A DNA stretch of 64,000 nucleotides from Echinococcus granulosus (GCF_000524195.1 NW_020170412.1:95108-159107), one strand, 5' to 3'. Positions 1-14,900 are shown, counted from the first letter of the stretch. Notes: a model not told the origin generated them from the letters alone. Made by a program: numbers and translations.

Positions 1-785
1 GACGTGGCTGGTTTGGCTGAGTTTGATCTTCTTGAAGTAAGGTCCTCTCCTTGCTGACTGCCTCAGTTACATTCGTGTCCTGCGATGGTTATGCATTGTT
101 TTTTTAGCCTGCCACTGGTGATCAGACCCAATTGCTTCTGGCGGAAAACACGAAGGCTGTTGAGCGGCGGGAGCAGGAAATAACACAGATCGTCCGATCT
201 CTCCATGAATTAAACGAAATCTTTCGTGATGTTGCCCAGCTTGTTGTAGATCAGGTGAGTTAATAATTTTTTGTGTGATTTTTCCTTTATTGGTCGTATC
301 GATAAAGTTATATTCAGTTACTTCTACAAATATGACTCGTAAATTTAATGAGTGATTTTTTTGTGTTGCTAAACCTTCATAGATCTCTGTGCATATTTTT
401 TACCAGGCTTGATTATGTCAGTGTAATAGGTTGCTCATTTACTGTTACTCCCCCGCACGTTTACTCTCCATGACTTTTGGGGGAGCCATATTTTTAATCT
501 CGAATTGAACCATGCTGCAAATATGTGACTTAGGGAGAACTTTTACTTGTCAGATGCTTACTAAGCTCAAACTCTGGGTGCTTTTAACATACTGCATAGG
601 GAACTCTTGTCGATCGCATTGATTACAATGTGGAACAGACACAGGTTCGGGTGCAGGAGAGCCTGAAACAGCTAACAAAGGCGGATTCGCACCAGAAGCG
701 AGATAAGAAACTCCTCGTCATCTTCGTTTTGGCTTGCCTTGTTATGGTCCTCGGTACTATTCTAGTGTTTACCAAATTCACCTGA
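1..785 (+). CDS. STX16: Syntaxin-16-like Qa-SNARE, 3' part (exons 1-36, 108-254, 600-785)
   Basis: This is the C-terminal end of a t-SNARE that acts in endosome-to-trans-Golgi membrane fusion; the rest lies left of the window. Three exon pieces join in phase 0: up to 36 (donor GTAAGG), 108-254 (donor GTGAGT) and 600-785 with stop TGA at 783-785. The SNARE motif is clear: ENTKAVERREQEI, LNEIFRDVAQLVVDQ, then GTLVDRIDYNVE across the splice. The glutamine before GTLVD is the ionic zero-layer Gln, encoded by the last codon of the middle exon. After KRDKKLL comes one hydrophobic anchor (VIFVLACLVMVLGTILVF) and a two- to four-residue tail, typical of tail-anchored syntaxins. The spacing and the DRIDYNVE signature fit the syntaxin-16 class better than syntaxin-1 or -7. 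The piece 1-36 (ending EFDLLE) is the least certain. The neighbouring TCF/LEF gene converges on it. Confidence 0.88.
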
Positions 786-2336
786 CTTCGTGTTTTACTA
801 CTTCTATCCACTTGTCTGTCTGTTTTCGTCTTTGTGTGTCTGTACAGTGGCACCTGTGTCTTTCATGCTTCGTTAATTTCGTTCCGCCCTGATTATGTCC
901 ACCGTTATTCTTGCACAGTTGTACAAACTGTATTTTTATTTTCTGACCTATATTTGCCCTCATCTGATCTTAACGCCTCTTTTCTTTCACAGAAAGGAAT
1001 ATTTTAACCCAGTCTCCATCAGACTTGAGCCGATCGGTTACTGTCATATTTAGTGACTTGTACAGACATCAGCTCGAAGTTGTAAGGCTAGTTGCTTCTA
1101 CAAGGGTGGATGACCTACAAGTTTCATCAATTTAACAGTCATCAAGCGTAGTTATAGCTGCTTTGCATTGAGTATCCGGGAGTGAAGCCATTTGCACGGA
1201 TGCCCGTCTGCTTGTCGAATGCAATTCTGTCCCTGGCTGAGCCGAGCATGCCCCTTTTTCAACAAAACAGTCAGTTGGTGCGGTAATTCAAGCCAATATG
1301 TTTGTTCCCCTTTCATTAATATTAAGCTCTTGACGCTTGGATAGTCATCCTAAGTACATTTCCAATGTTCCGATTGTCCTCTCTACGTCTGATGTCAAAA
1401 ATGCGTGACATTCCTTACCAGTTTATAACGACTGGCTGCGCCAAGTCAGGTTGGTTGAGGCTATGATGACGAAATGGATGTAGAATGCCTTTGGTTTGAG
1501 AACAAATGCTTCTTTAGTTTTGAACAGTTGAGCTGGTCATTTCGGAAGTGCATGTCCTGGTGCCGCGTTAGATTTAAACCGGTTGGATACTGCCCTCCCT
1601 TCCCCCTCCGATAGGTTATCTCGACAATGGCAATCGGCTTAACTAACGGCGTCTTGACTTTAACCATCACGGAAGTGAGTTGGCCTGTAAAGAAGACCAA
1701 GGTGACTAACAGAGTCCTAATCTGTTTAGATTCGAGAGAGCCATCGGTGCGCCAACACCTCTGAAGATGCACATACAGAGCCAGGGCTTGATTGCAAGTC
1801 GAGACACGCACGCAATCATGAGAAGCGCATTGACGATGGTTAGATCCTGGCAACTTTGCCTAAAGCCCTCAGAGGAAACAATGCAGAAGACTCCTGCTTG
1901 AAGATAATACAGTAGCAGTAATTATATTTTTATATATAGAAATGAGACAGACTATACACAGAGACGGTGGGGGAGAGAGAGCAAAAAGCCGGATGGCGCC
2001 ACTCTTGGAATGGGGGAAAGGAGATAAGTGAAGAAACTGAGAGAGAGAGAGGTGGGATAGAGCTCCACACGCAAATTCCCGGCCTCTCGTACCCTGGCGC
2101 TTAACGTGATGCGTGTGTGTGTGTGTGTGTACAAATCATTACGTGAGGCGAGGAGTGAACTAAAGAACCCTGTTTACCGAGCATGCACGGAGTCGCGAAA
2201 TGTGTCTGTGGGTGTGTGGTTGTAGGGTAACATCAAGAAAGAGTGATAGAGTGGTATAGCACACCCGAATCACTACCACATGGATGCATGTGTGAGAGTG
2301 GAGAATAGAGGGAGAGAAGGAAAAGTGCATCTCCGA
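786..2336. other. Intergenic region between convergent STX16 and TCF/LEF genes
   Basis: This 1.55-kb stretch should hold the 3' UTRs of both genes. I see no coding exon. A TTTATT at 935-940 reads AATAAA on the minus strand and could be a distant TCF/LEF poly(A) signal. The right half (1970-2330) is rich in GA and GT tracts. The 130-codon minus-strand ORF at 1461-1853 lacks any recognisable domain and is judged chance. Confidence 0.5.
2112..2130. repeat. (GT)n microsatellite
   Basis: An uninterrupted run of about nine GT units follows GC in the TCF/LEF 3' flank. Confidence 0.9.
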
Positions 2337-2958
2337 CTACTCCAACTCCGGCGAGGATCGAAGTGGACAGGAGGAGGTACTCGGTGAGGCGTTTCCACGG
2401 TAAACGACGGTATTTGAAGTGGATGTTGACGTCGCTGTCACCGCATTCAGTGCGGCACCCTCCTCACCCGACCTGAAACCCATCACATCGGCCACGCCGA
2501 AGCTTAGCGGCGGAGCTTCCCGTTTTACTCGCAGATCACCGCTACACCTACCATTGGTAACGATAGCAGAGGCAGCGGACCTGATGGTGGCGGTGGTGAT
2601 TGAAGTGACTGTGGAGGTGTCGGCAGCCAGTGTGGTACCCTGTTGGGTGTGTGGGAAGTTGTTCATCTTAGGAAGTGGGTAGGCGGAGGGGGAAGGATTA
2701 GAACCCTGTGTTTCCCGAAGTAGCGGTGCCAGTGACTTCGGGTCACCCTGTGATATTATCATTTCGGAGGCGGAAAAACGTGCCGCCGCGCCTGGAAAAC
2801 AAACGGCAGTCGCGTTGGTAGCAGAGCGAGAACTCAATCCCCAATAGTTCGCACCATCGCCACTACTTGCATAGGGAGCGTTTGATACGCTTGTATACTC
2901 TCCCGACGCCTGCTGATGCTGCCGTGGGGTGGATGTTATTGGGAACGGTCGTTTATTG
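2337..2958 (-). CDS. TCF/LEF: TCF/LEF terminal coding exon
   Basis: Acceptor CGTTTTTTAG|C completes Ser (AG+C) and runs [16 protein letters not shown] through about 205 Ser/Thr/Ala-rich residues to SSPELE and stop TAG (minus-strand 2339-2337). A short conserved-looking island, [15 protein letters not shown], includes VKRE, which has the shape of a sumoylation site (psi-K-x-E is not exactly met: VKRE fits). It extends the protein far beyond the C-clamp. Function of this tail is unknown. Confidence 0.85.
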
Positions 2959-5900
2959 CTAAAAAACGCAATTATCAATAAATATTATCCGTGTAAAAGA
3001 CCAATAATGTCCCCGACCCTAGAAAACTACCTGCCGCCGAGAGACGGGTGCGTGTATGTCGAGTTGGCAGCAGCAGCAGCAGTGGTGACAGAGATGTGTT
3101 GTGGCATCGGTTGCCGTGTAAAGGGGCGCTGTGGACCAGCCCCAACACCGTTGTCGAAAGGCGATACCGGGGTCTGGATAAACGATTGTTTTCGTAGATG
3201 GGCACCCGAGGAAATCTCTGCGAGCCCGGCGTAAGCACCACCACTGGCATTGGTGTGTCGACGAGATGTGGAAAACATCCCATAGGGATGATGCGGTGCT
3301 TGTGGTGGTGGTGGCTGCTGATGTGGATGGTGATGGTGATGATTGAAGGCCACCGCCGCGGCTGCTGCTGCTGCCGCAGCGGCTGAATGTGCGTGGTAAG
3401 GATGATACTGTGGCATGTAGTCGTCAACCTCGTTTTCCGAAATGAAGCGGATGCACTTCTTCTTTCGTCTACAATTGATGAAGCTCTCATGAGTCGCAGT
3501 CTTTTGATTCAAGTCGTAGAATTAAGTGCTAAAGCAAGTATCTAAGATAACCGACATGGGAGGAGGGTAAAGAATGCTGTCTGGTTGAGGAAAGAGAAGG
3601 AATGCGATTAGTCATGTTTTCGTTTCAAGTTGTCATAATCTTACACAGGTGTTGACGTTTGACTCACGCAAAGAATCACATACAGGTAAGTTTAAAAGTC
3701 CGCTGTCATAGATCACGAGACTACATTTCTCTTCAGTGGTGCAAACAGGTGACTCTAAAAGGATCCAATTCAAGTGAAGTGTTTGCTAAAACCTCTTCTT
3801 TAACGCTCCTGTGCCATTCACTACCTTTTTGCCATTTGCGACTTAGCACCCGTTTTGTAGGTAACGGATCCCCAGTCCAGCAATATCGCTGTCTTTCATC
3901 ACTAACAGGGATTCGAGAGACACCTGATATACTTCAAAGAGTACCTTTCATCTCTCTTTTGACAATAAAGTGATTACTTTGTGGCTACTGTTTCACTACT
4001 GTCGATGCACTGATGCAATGAGCTCCTGGTAAATATCACCGAGGGGTAAAACAATTAAAGGCGACAATGTAGGTATTAAATGATAAATTTAACAGCTCTT
4101 GTTATAGTTAATCACCATGAAATCCCTGGCAATGGCGGGAAATAATTTGGCTCTACACATTCATACTTCCTAATCAACCAGGACTGAATCAGGTCAGCGA
4201 GATCTCATAAGGAAAACCACCACAGCATTGAAATTTTTTATTGTTCTCATCCGATAATAAACTGCTTTTATCATGTTTGCCCTTTCTGAACCGCTTCACT
4301 GCCCTTTACTTATAAATGTAACGCATGAAATACAGATGCAACAAATCGCGACTCCATTTGCGGCACTGGTAGCGAAAGGGTTGAAGAGCTTATAAAGATT
4401 TGAGTGGAGGACAAGTATAAAAATTTAACCAAACCCGCTACTTCTAGACCAAAGCTATGTTCCCTAAAGTTAGAACTGTGACGCATGGCTTAAAGGGGTT
4501 CGGATATTTGTGTTGAGGAGACCTACCGACAAGGCTTGCACCACAGATTCTGATGCTCAAGACCGAATCTTGCGCGACACTTCTTCATACTTCCACCTGA
4601 TAGCTCGCCCACCGCCATTGCTGCTACCGCTGCAACCGCCGCTACCGAATCGCTATTCATTGCCGCCGCTGCGGTCAAATAGGGATTCCGTTTTATACCC
4701 ACAGCCGATTGGTGTGAGGCTGTCTGTGGGCCATGGTAACCCCAATATCCTGTCGATGATCTAGACATCGTCCCTCCTCTGCCTTGACCCTGCGCCGATG
4801 CATACATAGATACAGCGGTAGCAACGGGAGCTGAGACCATGGAGGAGGAAGAAGAGGAGTAACCGAAGGCTCTTTGAGGTGACATTTGCAAGAATTGTTG
4901 AGAATGTGGTTGTTGTTGTTGCTGATGATGATGATGCGCGGCTTGATTGTAGTGATGCTCAAATGCAGAACACGCTGACATTGTCAGTGCATTGTTGGCA
5001 AGATTAGGTGTTGGTCTGGACAATGCAGCAAGAGCTTGTGGCGGTGGCTGTGATGGCGCTTGTAGTGGACTCACAAATGCTGCTGTGTGTGGTGGTAACT
5101 GCGACTGTGTTGGTGGTGGCGGCGGCAGTGAAGGACGAGGTGGTGGTGAAGAGCGCGTTGCTACTTGCTGCTGCTGCTGTTGTTGGTGTTGTTCAGGTAC
5201 CCTGTTTGTTATCACCGGTGATTGAGGAGGAGGAAGTGGAGAAGAGAGAGGTGACAAAGAAGTCACTCGTCGTTCTATCGAAGGTGAGTAGACATCGTTT
5301 GTGGAGTGTGGACGCTCAAGAACCTTCTGAGGAAACTCCAGCGCCTTCCGATCTTCATGAAAACTGGACGAGCGGAAACGACTGGCAGGAGACGTCTTAG
5401 AGGCAGTATTGATAGTACTAGAGCTGCTGGTTGGTTTGTGGACAAAGGAGCGATGGTGGGGAAAAGGTCGTCGGCTACGACGATGGCGCCGGCGAGCGTG
5501 ATAGGCGTAATTGTCGCGTGCCGACCAGCCTGGGTAGAGGCGCTGGTGAAGCTCCTTTGCCTGTCTTGCCATCTCATAATACTTTGTCTGCTCGGTCCGC
5601 GAGAGCTCATGCCACCTTTTGCCTAAAATCTGGTTGATTGCTGCGGACTCCTTTAATGTGCACTCCTCCTGCACTCGTGGGCGCATTTCCTTCATAAAGA
5701 GCATGAAAGCGTTCAGTGGCTTCTTTATGTGCGTCTTTTTCAATCGGGAAAGCAACCGACCACCATCAGGCTCACTTGAGACCTCATCCTGGGGCGAAGA
5801 TGCCGTTGTGTCAGGGTCACAGTTAGGCTGACTAAAAAAGCACAATGTGGTTTAAGTGTTAATGATATTGCTATTATAATTGCATGTCAGTGTCCGCACT

Positions 5901-8900
5901 TCCTTGGCACTTAATATACCGTTGCCATAGCGCAATTAAGTAGCAATAAAATTACAAACCTGGCACGGCACACTGATAGGAGGGCTGTTTCACGAGGATG
6001 TCCAATTTCTCATTAATTTCACCTTTACCTAATCTAACAAACACCCATCTCACTGGACAATCACGTGAGGAACCATTAGTACCCGCTTAAGAATCGTTGA
6101 TGAAACTAGAAAAGTACATGGCAGTACTGTTTTGGGCTACCTTATTTACAGGAAATTATCCATATCTCATTATCCTTGTGATACCAACCATCAATCAACC
6201 ACAGTTTCCTTGTTTTTAACTCAGTCCATCAAATTGCAAGTCATGATTTGCATCAACCAGTTTCCACAAACTGATAGAAAGTGCGTCATCTATTTGTGAC
6301 ACTGGTGGTGTGCATAAGGTAAGACCAGCGTTAAGACAGATCTCAAGTGTATGGGGGTTATATTCCCAGGGGAATGGTTAAGATTTGGGGATTTCTCCTT
6401 TTTTTACTTCCATAAATGATTATTCTTCTCAACTGTAAATACCGTCCCGCTTCAGTTTTTGTTGCGTGCTCTCATTTGCGGCTGCCTAATGTTCCTTTTT
6501 CCTTTCCATGCCGCAGGAATGGGGAAGGAAACAAAACCCACTCCAAGGGGAACATGGTGGACCTCCAAGGAAAAACTACCACTTACTTTATTGAAACAGA
6601 CCTCATGTAGAGAAAAATAGGAAGATAATGTTAAATTTTCTCTTTAGCAAACCTAAAATGCGTTATTGTTTTACTGAGGGAACAAGGAGTGGCAGAGGAC
6701 TCGTCTTCAAGACGCTCGAAGTTTAGTGTGACACTCAAGATAAGTGAAACTAAGATAATACATGGTTGAAAGGACGCTGATTAATTGCCACAGCAAAACG
6801 CGGTTTGTTGTGATGATACATTAGATTACGAGAGCGTTTAGTCCGCTGCAATTTGTCCATCATCTTGGCGTCCCAGTCTCCTTAGCCGTGTTTATATCCT
6901 CACTGCCCTTCCATTAGCATGCAGCAAGCCGTCTTCCAGATTAATGTGCTACGTTAACGGTTTCAGGGATGACTTAAAGCACTAAAATCGCACCTAGATA
7001 TACATATGCGTGCATGATTAATTACCTATTCAAGGTTGAGTGATTAACATGAAAGTGTGGAATTCAGGGACAAAATCCATCCACCAATGCAGACGCAATT
7101 GTGGGTGATACACAACCCTCCTTCTCCTCCCTGTGCGTGTGCATATGCAATGAAGTCCAGCCGTGGTGTCAACCAAACATAAGACCTGTCACACTTTTGC
7201 CATCACTGAAATTACACAAGAACTCACACACTCACGCACACACACACACAGTGCATCAGTCTATCAGGTGTAAACGAATTATAAAAAAGGAGTCACAGCC
7301 AAACAATTTGCATTTGTTTAGTGGATTGGTAGCATAAATTAACCATGTAAATTTGCGCATACATCCGTATAAACACAATTTTATGGATATTTCGGTCTTC
7401 CGTGAAGCGAATTTCCCTTCCCCAGTACAACTAGTAATTTTTGTTATTGTCAGACCTAACCGAGACTTTTGTGGCTGCGATTAAAAGAATTTCGATGTAA
7501 AGGGGAGAAAGATGTCGGTTATTAGTTGCGACCAGTAAAAGGTGACCCTCAATAATTGGTATGATTAGAATACGAATTAGGTAACCTCAAAACAATGTGG
7601 AAGCAACCAATCCATTTTACTCCAACGAGGATGTCTATGCCAGCTGCCCTCATATGATAGGAAATACTATTTGAGACCGGAAAAATGAACACATTAACAT
7701 TACCACAACTTCCCTCAAGAGAGACTAATTCAAACAAATGATGATATCCAGGCTGGATGAGCAAAAATAGCAGTTTAGGCCAGTACTATTGTGAGCTCCA
7801 TAAGAAATGGATTATGTCCAGCCAAACGGGGTCCACGGCTACAGCGCCGTATACGCGGCGAGAATAGTAGACCACTCCATGCTGTGCGAGTATGTAGGGT
7901 TTGGGTATGTGATGAAGAGGCCTGCACAAATGGACGCGAAGTAGGCAGCATTTTATGATACGTGGCGAAAACGGGTGAACGTCATTTTAGGACGCCTAAA
8001 ACACACTGCTGCTTATATTATTAGACAACGAAGAAATGCACAGAATGAGACAATCTGAAATAACGAAAGTAATTGACTTAAATCTAGACAAAAAATGCTT
8101 GTACATCATTCCAGCTTTTCCTAAAAACTGATGCGATGTGCGCCTGTTCTGTGTAGGAGGAATGGAACAAGGACACCTACGATAGTTGAACTAGAGTAAG
8201 AGAATTCTAAGAGATGCTACATGGAGTAAAACACGCAATAGTTCTAACAACGTATTTGGTGATACTGCGGTATGCAAATACTGAAAAAGGAAGTCCTGTT
8301 CGTAATAAAGTGGTGTGATGCGATAGGATATGATAGAGGCTTAGGCGAGTACCCAAAAAATCCGATTTGTCTAAGTGAAGAGATAATTTGACAAAGCAGA
8401 AGAAAAATGGGGCATCTTTTTCTCAAAAACAAAAAAGTGCTCAACGTAGTTCAGAGATTTTTAAATGGACTTGATTTAGATAATAAGACCACGGATAGAA
8501 GGTATCTGTATTGGAAGGAAATAATCAAATCCAGATTCAAGACTTTTTTTAAGACAACTAACCGCTTCACAAGTTTACATAAATAATAATTCTAGCAAGA
8601 TAATGCTGATTACTGCTACAAAATTGGAGGAAAATGATCTTTTGCTTTGATTATGCATTTGATTTCGCAGATCCCATGGTTTTGCAGCTTTGGGTTCCTT
8701 TTTTGGTGCAATGGCATTTCAACTATGCTTATGTCTTTTCGGCCCTTCCATACGTTAATTGCAAATCATCTTTTACATGAGTGCGGATATGTGGTAGTAC
8801 CCAGCCATGGTAAAGGAGAAACGTAAATTTCTCACCGAGAGTTTTGTCGCCCTGATTCTAATGATTTTGATGCAATCGCAGAAGATTGAACCATCCAGGC

Positions 8901-11900
8901 GTCGGAGGGTGCCTTTCGATCGGGACCGGTGGGGGATGAGGCGAGGGCCCCCTGCCCAGTCCCTCTCGTGGCAGTGGAGGCAGAGGAGTGGTTGGCGGTG
9001 GAGGTGGCGGCAGTATTGGTCTGCACCGTCGGCAGGCTGCTAGTGAAGGAGGCGGCAGCAGCAGCCGCAGAGAGGAAGTGCATGTGGGCTGCTGCTGCGG
9101 CTGCGAACATGCTGCGAATCCAAGGTAATGATACACCATTCAATCAAGGGGTAAGGTAAGTGGCTGAAGGGTTCAACTGTATAAGGCATCCGATGGAAAA
9201 TCTGATTGTCACTATATATTTTCTGGAACGTACTACTGCTAAACTAATAGATATTTGGAGATAGTTCAGTTTGTTTAGAATGAATAAAATAACCTGTAGT
9301 GGGAAATTTAAAAAGATTTTTGGGTTTTGTAAAAGCATTTTAAAGTGGTTTTAGTCTTTGACCTCTAAATTGTTGTGAAGTCTGGCTACATGTGTGTTTC
9401 TGCTACAACTGTCGATATCCCTCAAATGGGAAAAAAAACTAGGCCCTCCTGACATAAAACCTACTACGGCAATGCGATTTGATGTGGAGAAAGTGTCTAG
9501 GGTAAAGTCTACCAAACGAGGAGACCCCCACCATTGGACCTTGCTATAAAAGGCCAAATTAGTTCTGAGATAGTATGTAAACATTGTTTTAACATTCCTC
9601 AAATGACCTGGAGCTATAAAGTTGAACTGCTTCAGGAAGGAAGACATCACGATTTAACAATGATGAGAACTCTACTTTAGACAAGCTACAATGACAAAAG
9701 TGAGAGGTTAGTTGAATTTGAATTCATGAATTCCCAAAATTGACGCCAAAGCAATAAGTATGTTCCGACAAGGTGTGAAGTTCCCATCTAGGGAGTCAGG
9801 GTGACTGTATCATGGAAAGATTTAACGCCCTTTCATATTTTCTCAAATAAACTGCTGCTACGTAAGGAGATTATGGAATAGTGATTAATCTAGTTAGGAT
9901 GAATGATGGTTCAGTGATGACCGGTTAATCCAAAAAACAAGGTAGATGACTTCAAAATACACGAAACCGCAAGTAATAGTGGGTAATTCCGCTTCGAGTA
10001 CATAATTACTTTGCAAAATAATAAACACAATGATTTTACCATATGAGATTTACTTCGGGATGCCCAAAAAACATTGCCATCGTTTCAGAGGGCATCTGAA
10101 AATTACATAGTCTGGATAGAATGAATGCCGAGACGCATGCTGGAAGTTTCAGCGAAAGTGAGATTGGAGGGGTGATACCAAGAGGCTACTTCTAGCCACG
10201 CGTATACCACTGCTATAGGTGCCAATTGGGGAAATCTTTGCTAAATTCCTTGATAATGATATGATAAATAAATTTTGAGAGCATAGGAAAGTGCCATTTC
10301 AAGATTTCTCAAAACAAATAGCAAGCGCTAAGCCTACTCCAATTGTGCATGAGAGTGCTTAAGCTACACAATTTAACAAAGAATGTCAAAAAACAAGTGT
10401 GTGTTTCTCTGAATATAATAATTTGGCAGAACACGTTAATCCCCACCAGGTAAATTGCTGTGATGGAATGTGACCATGGTAATGTGGGCCACAGTTGATG
10501 CTGCCAGTATGGACGCTTCCAACTTTCCTTGCAGTTAGGCACTCTGTTCTTAGGCAAGAGTAGAGAACGATTCGAGCAAATGCACATTTTGACTAGAGTA
10601 ATCAAAAGGTAAACGAATCACAGAAAACCATCCAACGTCGTTTCAATCCAACTTAAAGAGTGCGTTGTAATATACTGGGGCAGCGGATGAGTGACAAGCC
10701 TAAGTAAAATGAATGAAGAGACGTGTACTGGGTGATCCTCCACAGCAAAAGTCTTGAAGATGGTTGAACACTTCATGAAGAAAAAAGAAAGAACATATTT
10801 CTACCTGCAAGCGCATTGCTGTCGTGACTACGAACATGCTTTAAGCACGGTGAAAAAACTATGCCATTTGGTGTTTCAATTAAATGCGATGATAAGCTGC
10901 TAGAGTAATCTGATGTGGTGAGGATCTTTACACTGGATAATTTGATAAGGACAAATAAATCCTAAAAGGGGGCCGAATGAAATTTTAAGATCCCCAAAAC
11001 AAACCGTTGGCAACAGGGAGGCGCTTGATTCGTTCCGATTAAAAGGGAAGAGAGGGGTTAGGTCGAGATGTGCAAAATGTGTCTCATTCTCGAAGGGAAG
11101 ATTAAAAATAGCTTTCTTTATTCTATTTAATTTGAAATGAAAAGGGGTCTGAAGTAAATTATTTAGTATAGTAAAAGCCTGACAAGTAAGTGAAGTGTTA
11201 AAATGGGAAAGAAGGCATCTGAGTTAACCGATCTGACACAGGATAAGTGATTAGGCAGTAGTTACATCCGGAAAAGGAGGCAATGGATAGGCGATCACTT
11301 AACTTCAATTAAATTAGTGCATCTGTTAATTAAACTGATGTGGCAGATGTCAAAAGATTATGACATATGCTATAATAATAATTGAACATCTTTCAAGCAT
11401 TTCTCAAGTCACCCTGTATTAGGACGGTAAATGAGAACTTTGCCTAGCCTAGGCCTGGTGATTAGGCATACAAGGAGTCAAAGATGCGGTTAAGTGCTAT
11501 AAAAGATAAGAGGGAGGGGTATTTATCGACAACACCCCAACCATATTGTTGTCTCTACACGACAGTGACTTGTGCCGGTACGGCTGGTGTGAATGCGTGC
11601 GGAGCTCTACCATAAACTAGAAAAAGCACCTTCCAAAAGAGGATCCATACAAATGCTTAGAACGACGTATCAATCTGTGATTTTTTCACCTTAAGTAGTA
11701 CTGACAACTTCCTTTTCATGCAAGGTCTCTAGCCCGCTTCCTGTCTTTACTGTCCTTCAAACAAAGACTGCATGAGAGTGCAATACTACTATAAGTAATG
11801 CAATTTTCTTGAATTTCTATAAAGGGTTTTGAGTAACACACAGCAAATAACTTCAAGCTGATGTTAGTGATACTCCCCAACTATCCGCAAATGGTGCTCC

Positions 11901-14900
11901 ATTTGGAAAACACAAGACACCTACTAGTTGACTTCATCTAACGGTGATTGGCCTATGCAAAGTGGATTGACTAGGATACAGCAGCATTACAAAAGACGGG
12001 ACCCACTCTAAGCACTTGAAGCTGCGGTAATAGATGATTTGTTAGAGAAAAAAGGGTGAATCCCCCGATCAAAAGTATGGGGTATAAAATTGCTTCTTTT
12101 TTCGCCCCTCTACTAGCAGAAGACGGGGAAGGTAGTAAATTAATGAATACTTGACCACACACACATACATGAATGGCAGTAAAATCAAACGCTGGTGAGA
12201 AATGGCAGAAAAGCGGAGAGAGAGAGAGACCGAGGAAGTAAGTAAACAAACTGACGTTACGGTAGACTAAGACACCCTTCGCCCCACGTGGCCCAATTCA
12301 AGAGCGATGACCCTCTCTTAAGACATAGTGGTGATTGGGTGAGGATTGTTGTAAGAGGGAACCACTTATTGCTTTCCACCTCTCAAAAGCTAGCAATTGT
12401 TACCTAACTGTAACAGACCTAGAGCTGTTTGGATTGTGTCTACCTATACGAAGCTCTTCAACCTATCGATCCTTCTACACCTTCTTAGGGGAGAGTCCAG
12501 GCGATACCCAGAAATCGCAAGCTCAGCATAGACTTCTATGTTTGCTTTGTAAATGCTACCTACTACTTCAGTCAGAAAACTGAGAAAAAATTTAATTTAA
12601 AAATGATAATAAACAAGCTGTCACAGGCGAAAGTTTATAAGACATCACCTTTACAGGCTAAGCCATTAATCGCGATAGACAGTTGGCAGGAATATTGACT
12701 GTGCAGGTCGAATGATGGAGCTAGGGAGGAAAAGATGGCTTGTCGAAATCACTCGGTCAAGTATGTGCATGGACCAAATAGTCACATCGTCATCGTCATT
12801 GTGTTCCTACTTTTTCCTCTTACTGCACCAACAGCAGCAGCAACAACAACCCCCAAGCGAAAGAACATGCCGACGCATTTACATGAATGTGAGGAAAGAT
12901 GCTGTCCCTCCCTCGCCTTAGTCCATTTTTAGGTGAATCTAATTTGTTTGAGTGTCTGCTTTGGAACTCCACCAAAATTCTTTATCCCAAATCAGAGGGG
13001 TGACAAATGAATTACCAAATTCGCTGTATACCAATAATAATCACAATTTCTTCGTTGTAATTACGGTGAACTCCATCCTGTCCACGTCTGGCTTGACATC
13101 AGAGATATATCAGGCTAAATTGTCGCGAATCACCACAGAATAAGACGTACATCGAAATCTATCTGCACCTCTCATTTCGATGTAAACCTGCCCTACTTTT
13201 AAGCGCCAAAACTTCCTTTAAAATGCGGAAAAATTTTCGTTGGCCTCTGTACTGAACCACTCATGACGAGGCAATTATTATTACTGAATGAATAATAATG
13301 TGTCCATCATGTTTTCTATTCCATTTACAAAAAAAAAAAAAAACATTGATGTCAGAAGTCGAGCACGTACACGTTCTACTTTCTGAAGGCTTTTTGGCGC
13401 AGTGGTCTGTTTTCTTAGTCAGTTTCACAAATTCTTTTAATAAAATATCCCCTGACAATGACTACACACATTTCTGTTTGATCTAAAACAAATGTAAATA
13501 CTAAAAAATACGTTGGTCGGATCACTTTGAGGATAAGGGCATGAATTTTGATAAATCAGTTAAAATGCGCATTATGTAGAACTACTACTGATAAGAGATC
13601 AGCGTAAAACACGGGTGACTTGAAAGGTGACTGTGGAGGTGGAGTTCCACTAATAACTAGATTAAAATCAAGATGCCTAAGCTCTTCCACATTATTACAA
13701 CAGAGTCAAAAATGGCAGGCGAATCTGACCACTTGAAGTGCCATTAACAACCAAAACAACATCAACAATAACAATGCATCGTGGGTGGTTTGTCGGAGAT
13801 AATTTGCCTTAGAGATAATTACTGCAGTCGTCTCCACTCCTCACCTCTCTTCCTACTCTCAAGCACCCAGGACAAACAGACATTTTAGTGCCAGTGATGA
13901 TGATGCTCGAACACAGGAGGGTAAGGTGGAAGATAGTCGGACGTCTAAAGAAATTGAGGCATTGTGAAGAAACCAGCTGTCTGTGACAGGTAGGATGGAG
14001 GAACTACCGGCGAGACTTACTAATCACTCCTTTTAATGGTTCTCAACTAATCAACTTAGGTCTGATAAGTAAACGAGTGGGTAAACATTCAAAGTAACCC
14101 GTTGATTCATGAGACATGGACATATCTGGAGTCACAATTTGGTATGCAATTAGATTCCATGAGCAATGTACAAGTAAAGTGGGGCTTAGTTTAACTTTAA
14201 CAGAAAGCATCCAACACAATGTACTTAAACCAAAAAGCTGCATCTAAATTTGCCTTAATGACAAGTCATTGCGAAACCTATGCGCAAATACCCATGATCT
14301 GGATTGAGCATTTACAGTTTTTACGAAAGCACTGAATGCGGATTCTCACAGCAGCTTGGAAGTGAAAGAACAAAGAACCTAGATTTAATACCTTTAATCA
14401 CACACGCAAACACCCACTTTCCTAAGATGTTAAGCAATGATCAATAGTGAGAAAAAACACGTCATGTTGCATGATGAGTTGCCATTTGACACTCCTTATC
14501 ATCACTTTCAACCCATGCATCCATGCCTGTGTATACGGCCTTCCATTTCGGTGATATAAATTTAACGGACTCGTGTCTGTAAAGAAAAAAATGCGGCAAA
14601 AATACAAGGATTAAACCCTCCCTCCTCCAACATTGAAGATAGTAGAATGCACAACTCACTGTACCACACCACAAACCGAAAACGCATGGACCAGGACATA
14701 TCCATTGACAGTACATATGTCCATCAACGCTACAAACGCGCGCGCAAACATGTACATAGCATTCGAGGTACGGAGCAACAACAAAGAGAGCTGTAATTAA
14801 GGCCTCCTTAGAGACGATGTTGGAAGAAGAGGGGGAGGAAAAGAAAATGGACCAGTGCAGTTGTGCTCTCCCCTGTATCAATCTCGACTACCACCGAGCT

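Noticed and set aside
1461..1853. 130-codon minus-strand frame downstream of STX16
   Set aside because: No ATG-supported start, no domain, no splice context; lies in the expected 3' UTR/intergenic zone.
13329..13343. Poly(A) run as tail of a retroposed gene
   Set aside because: No coding remnant upstream and no target-site duplication seen.
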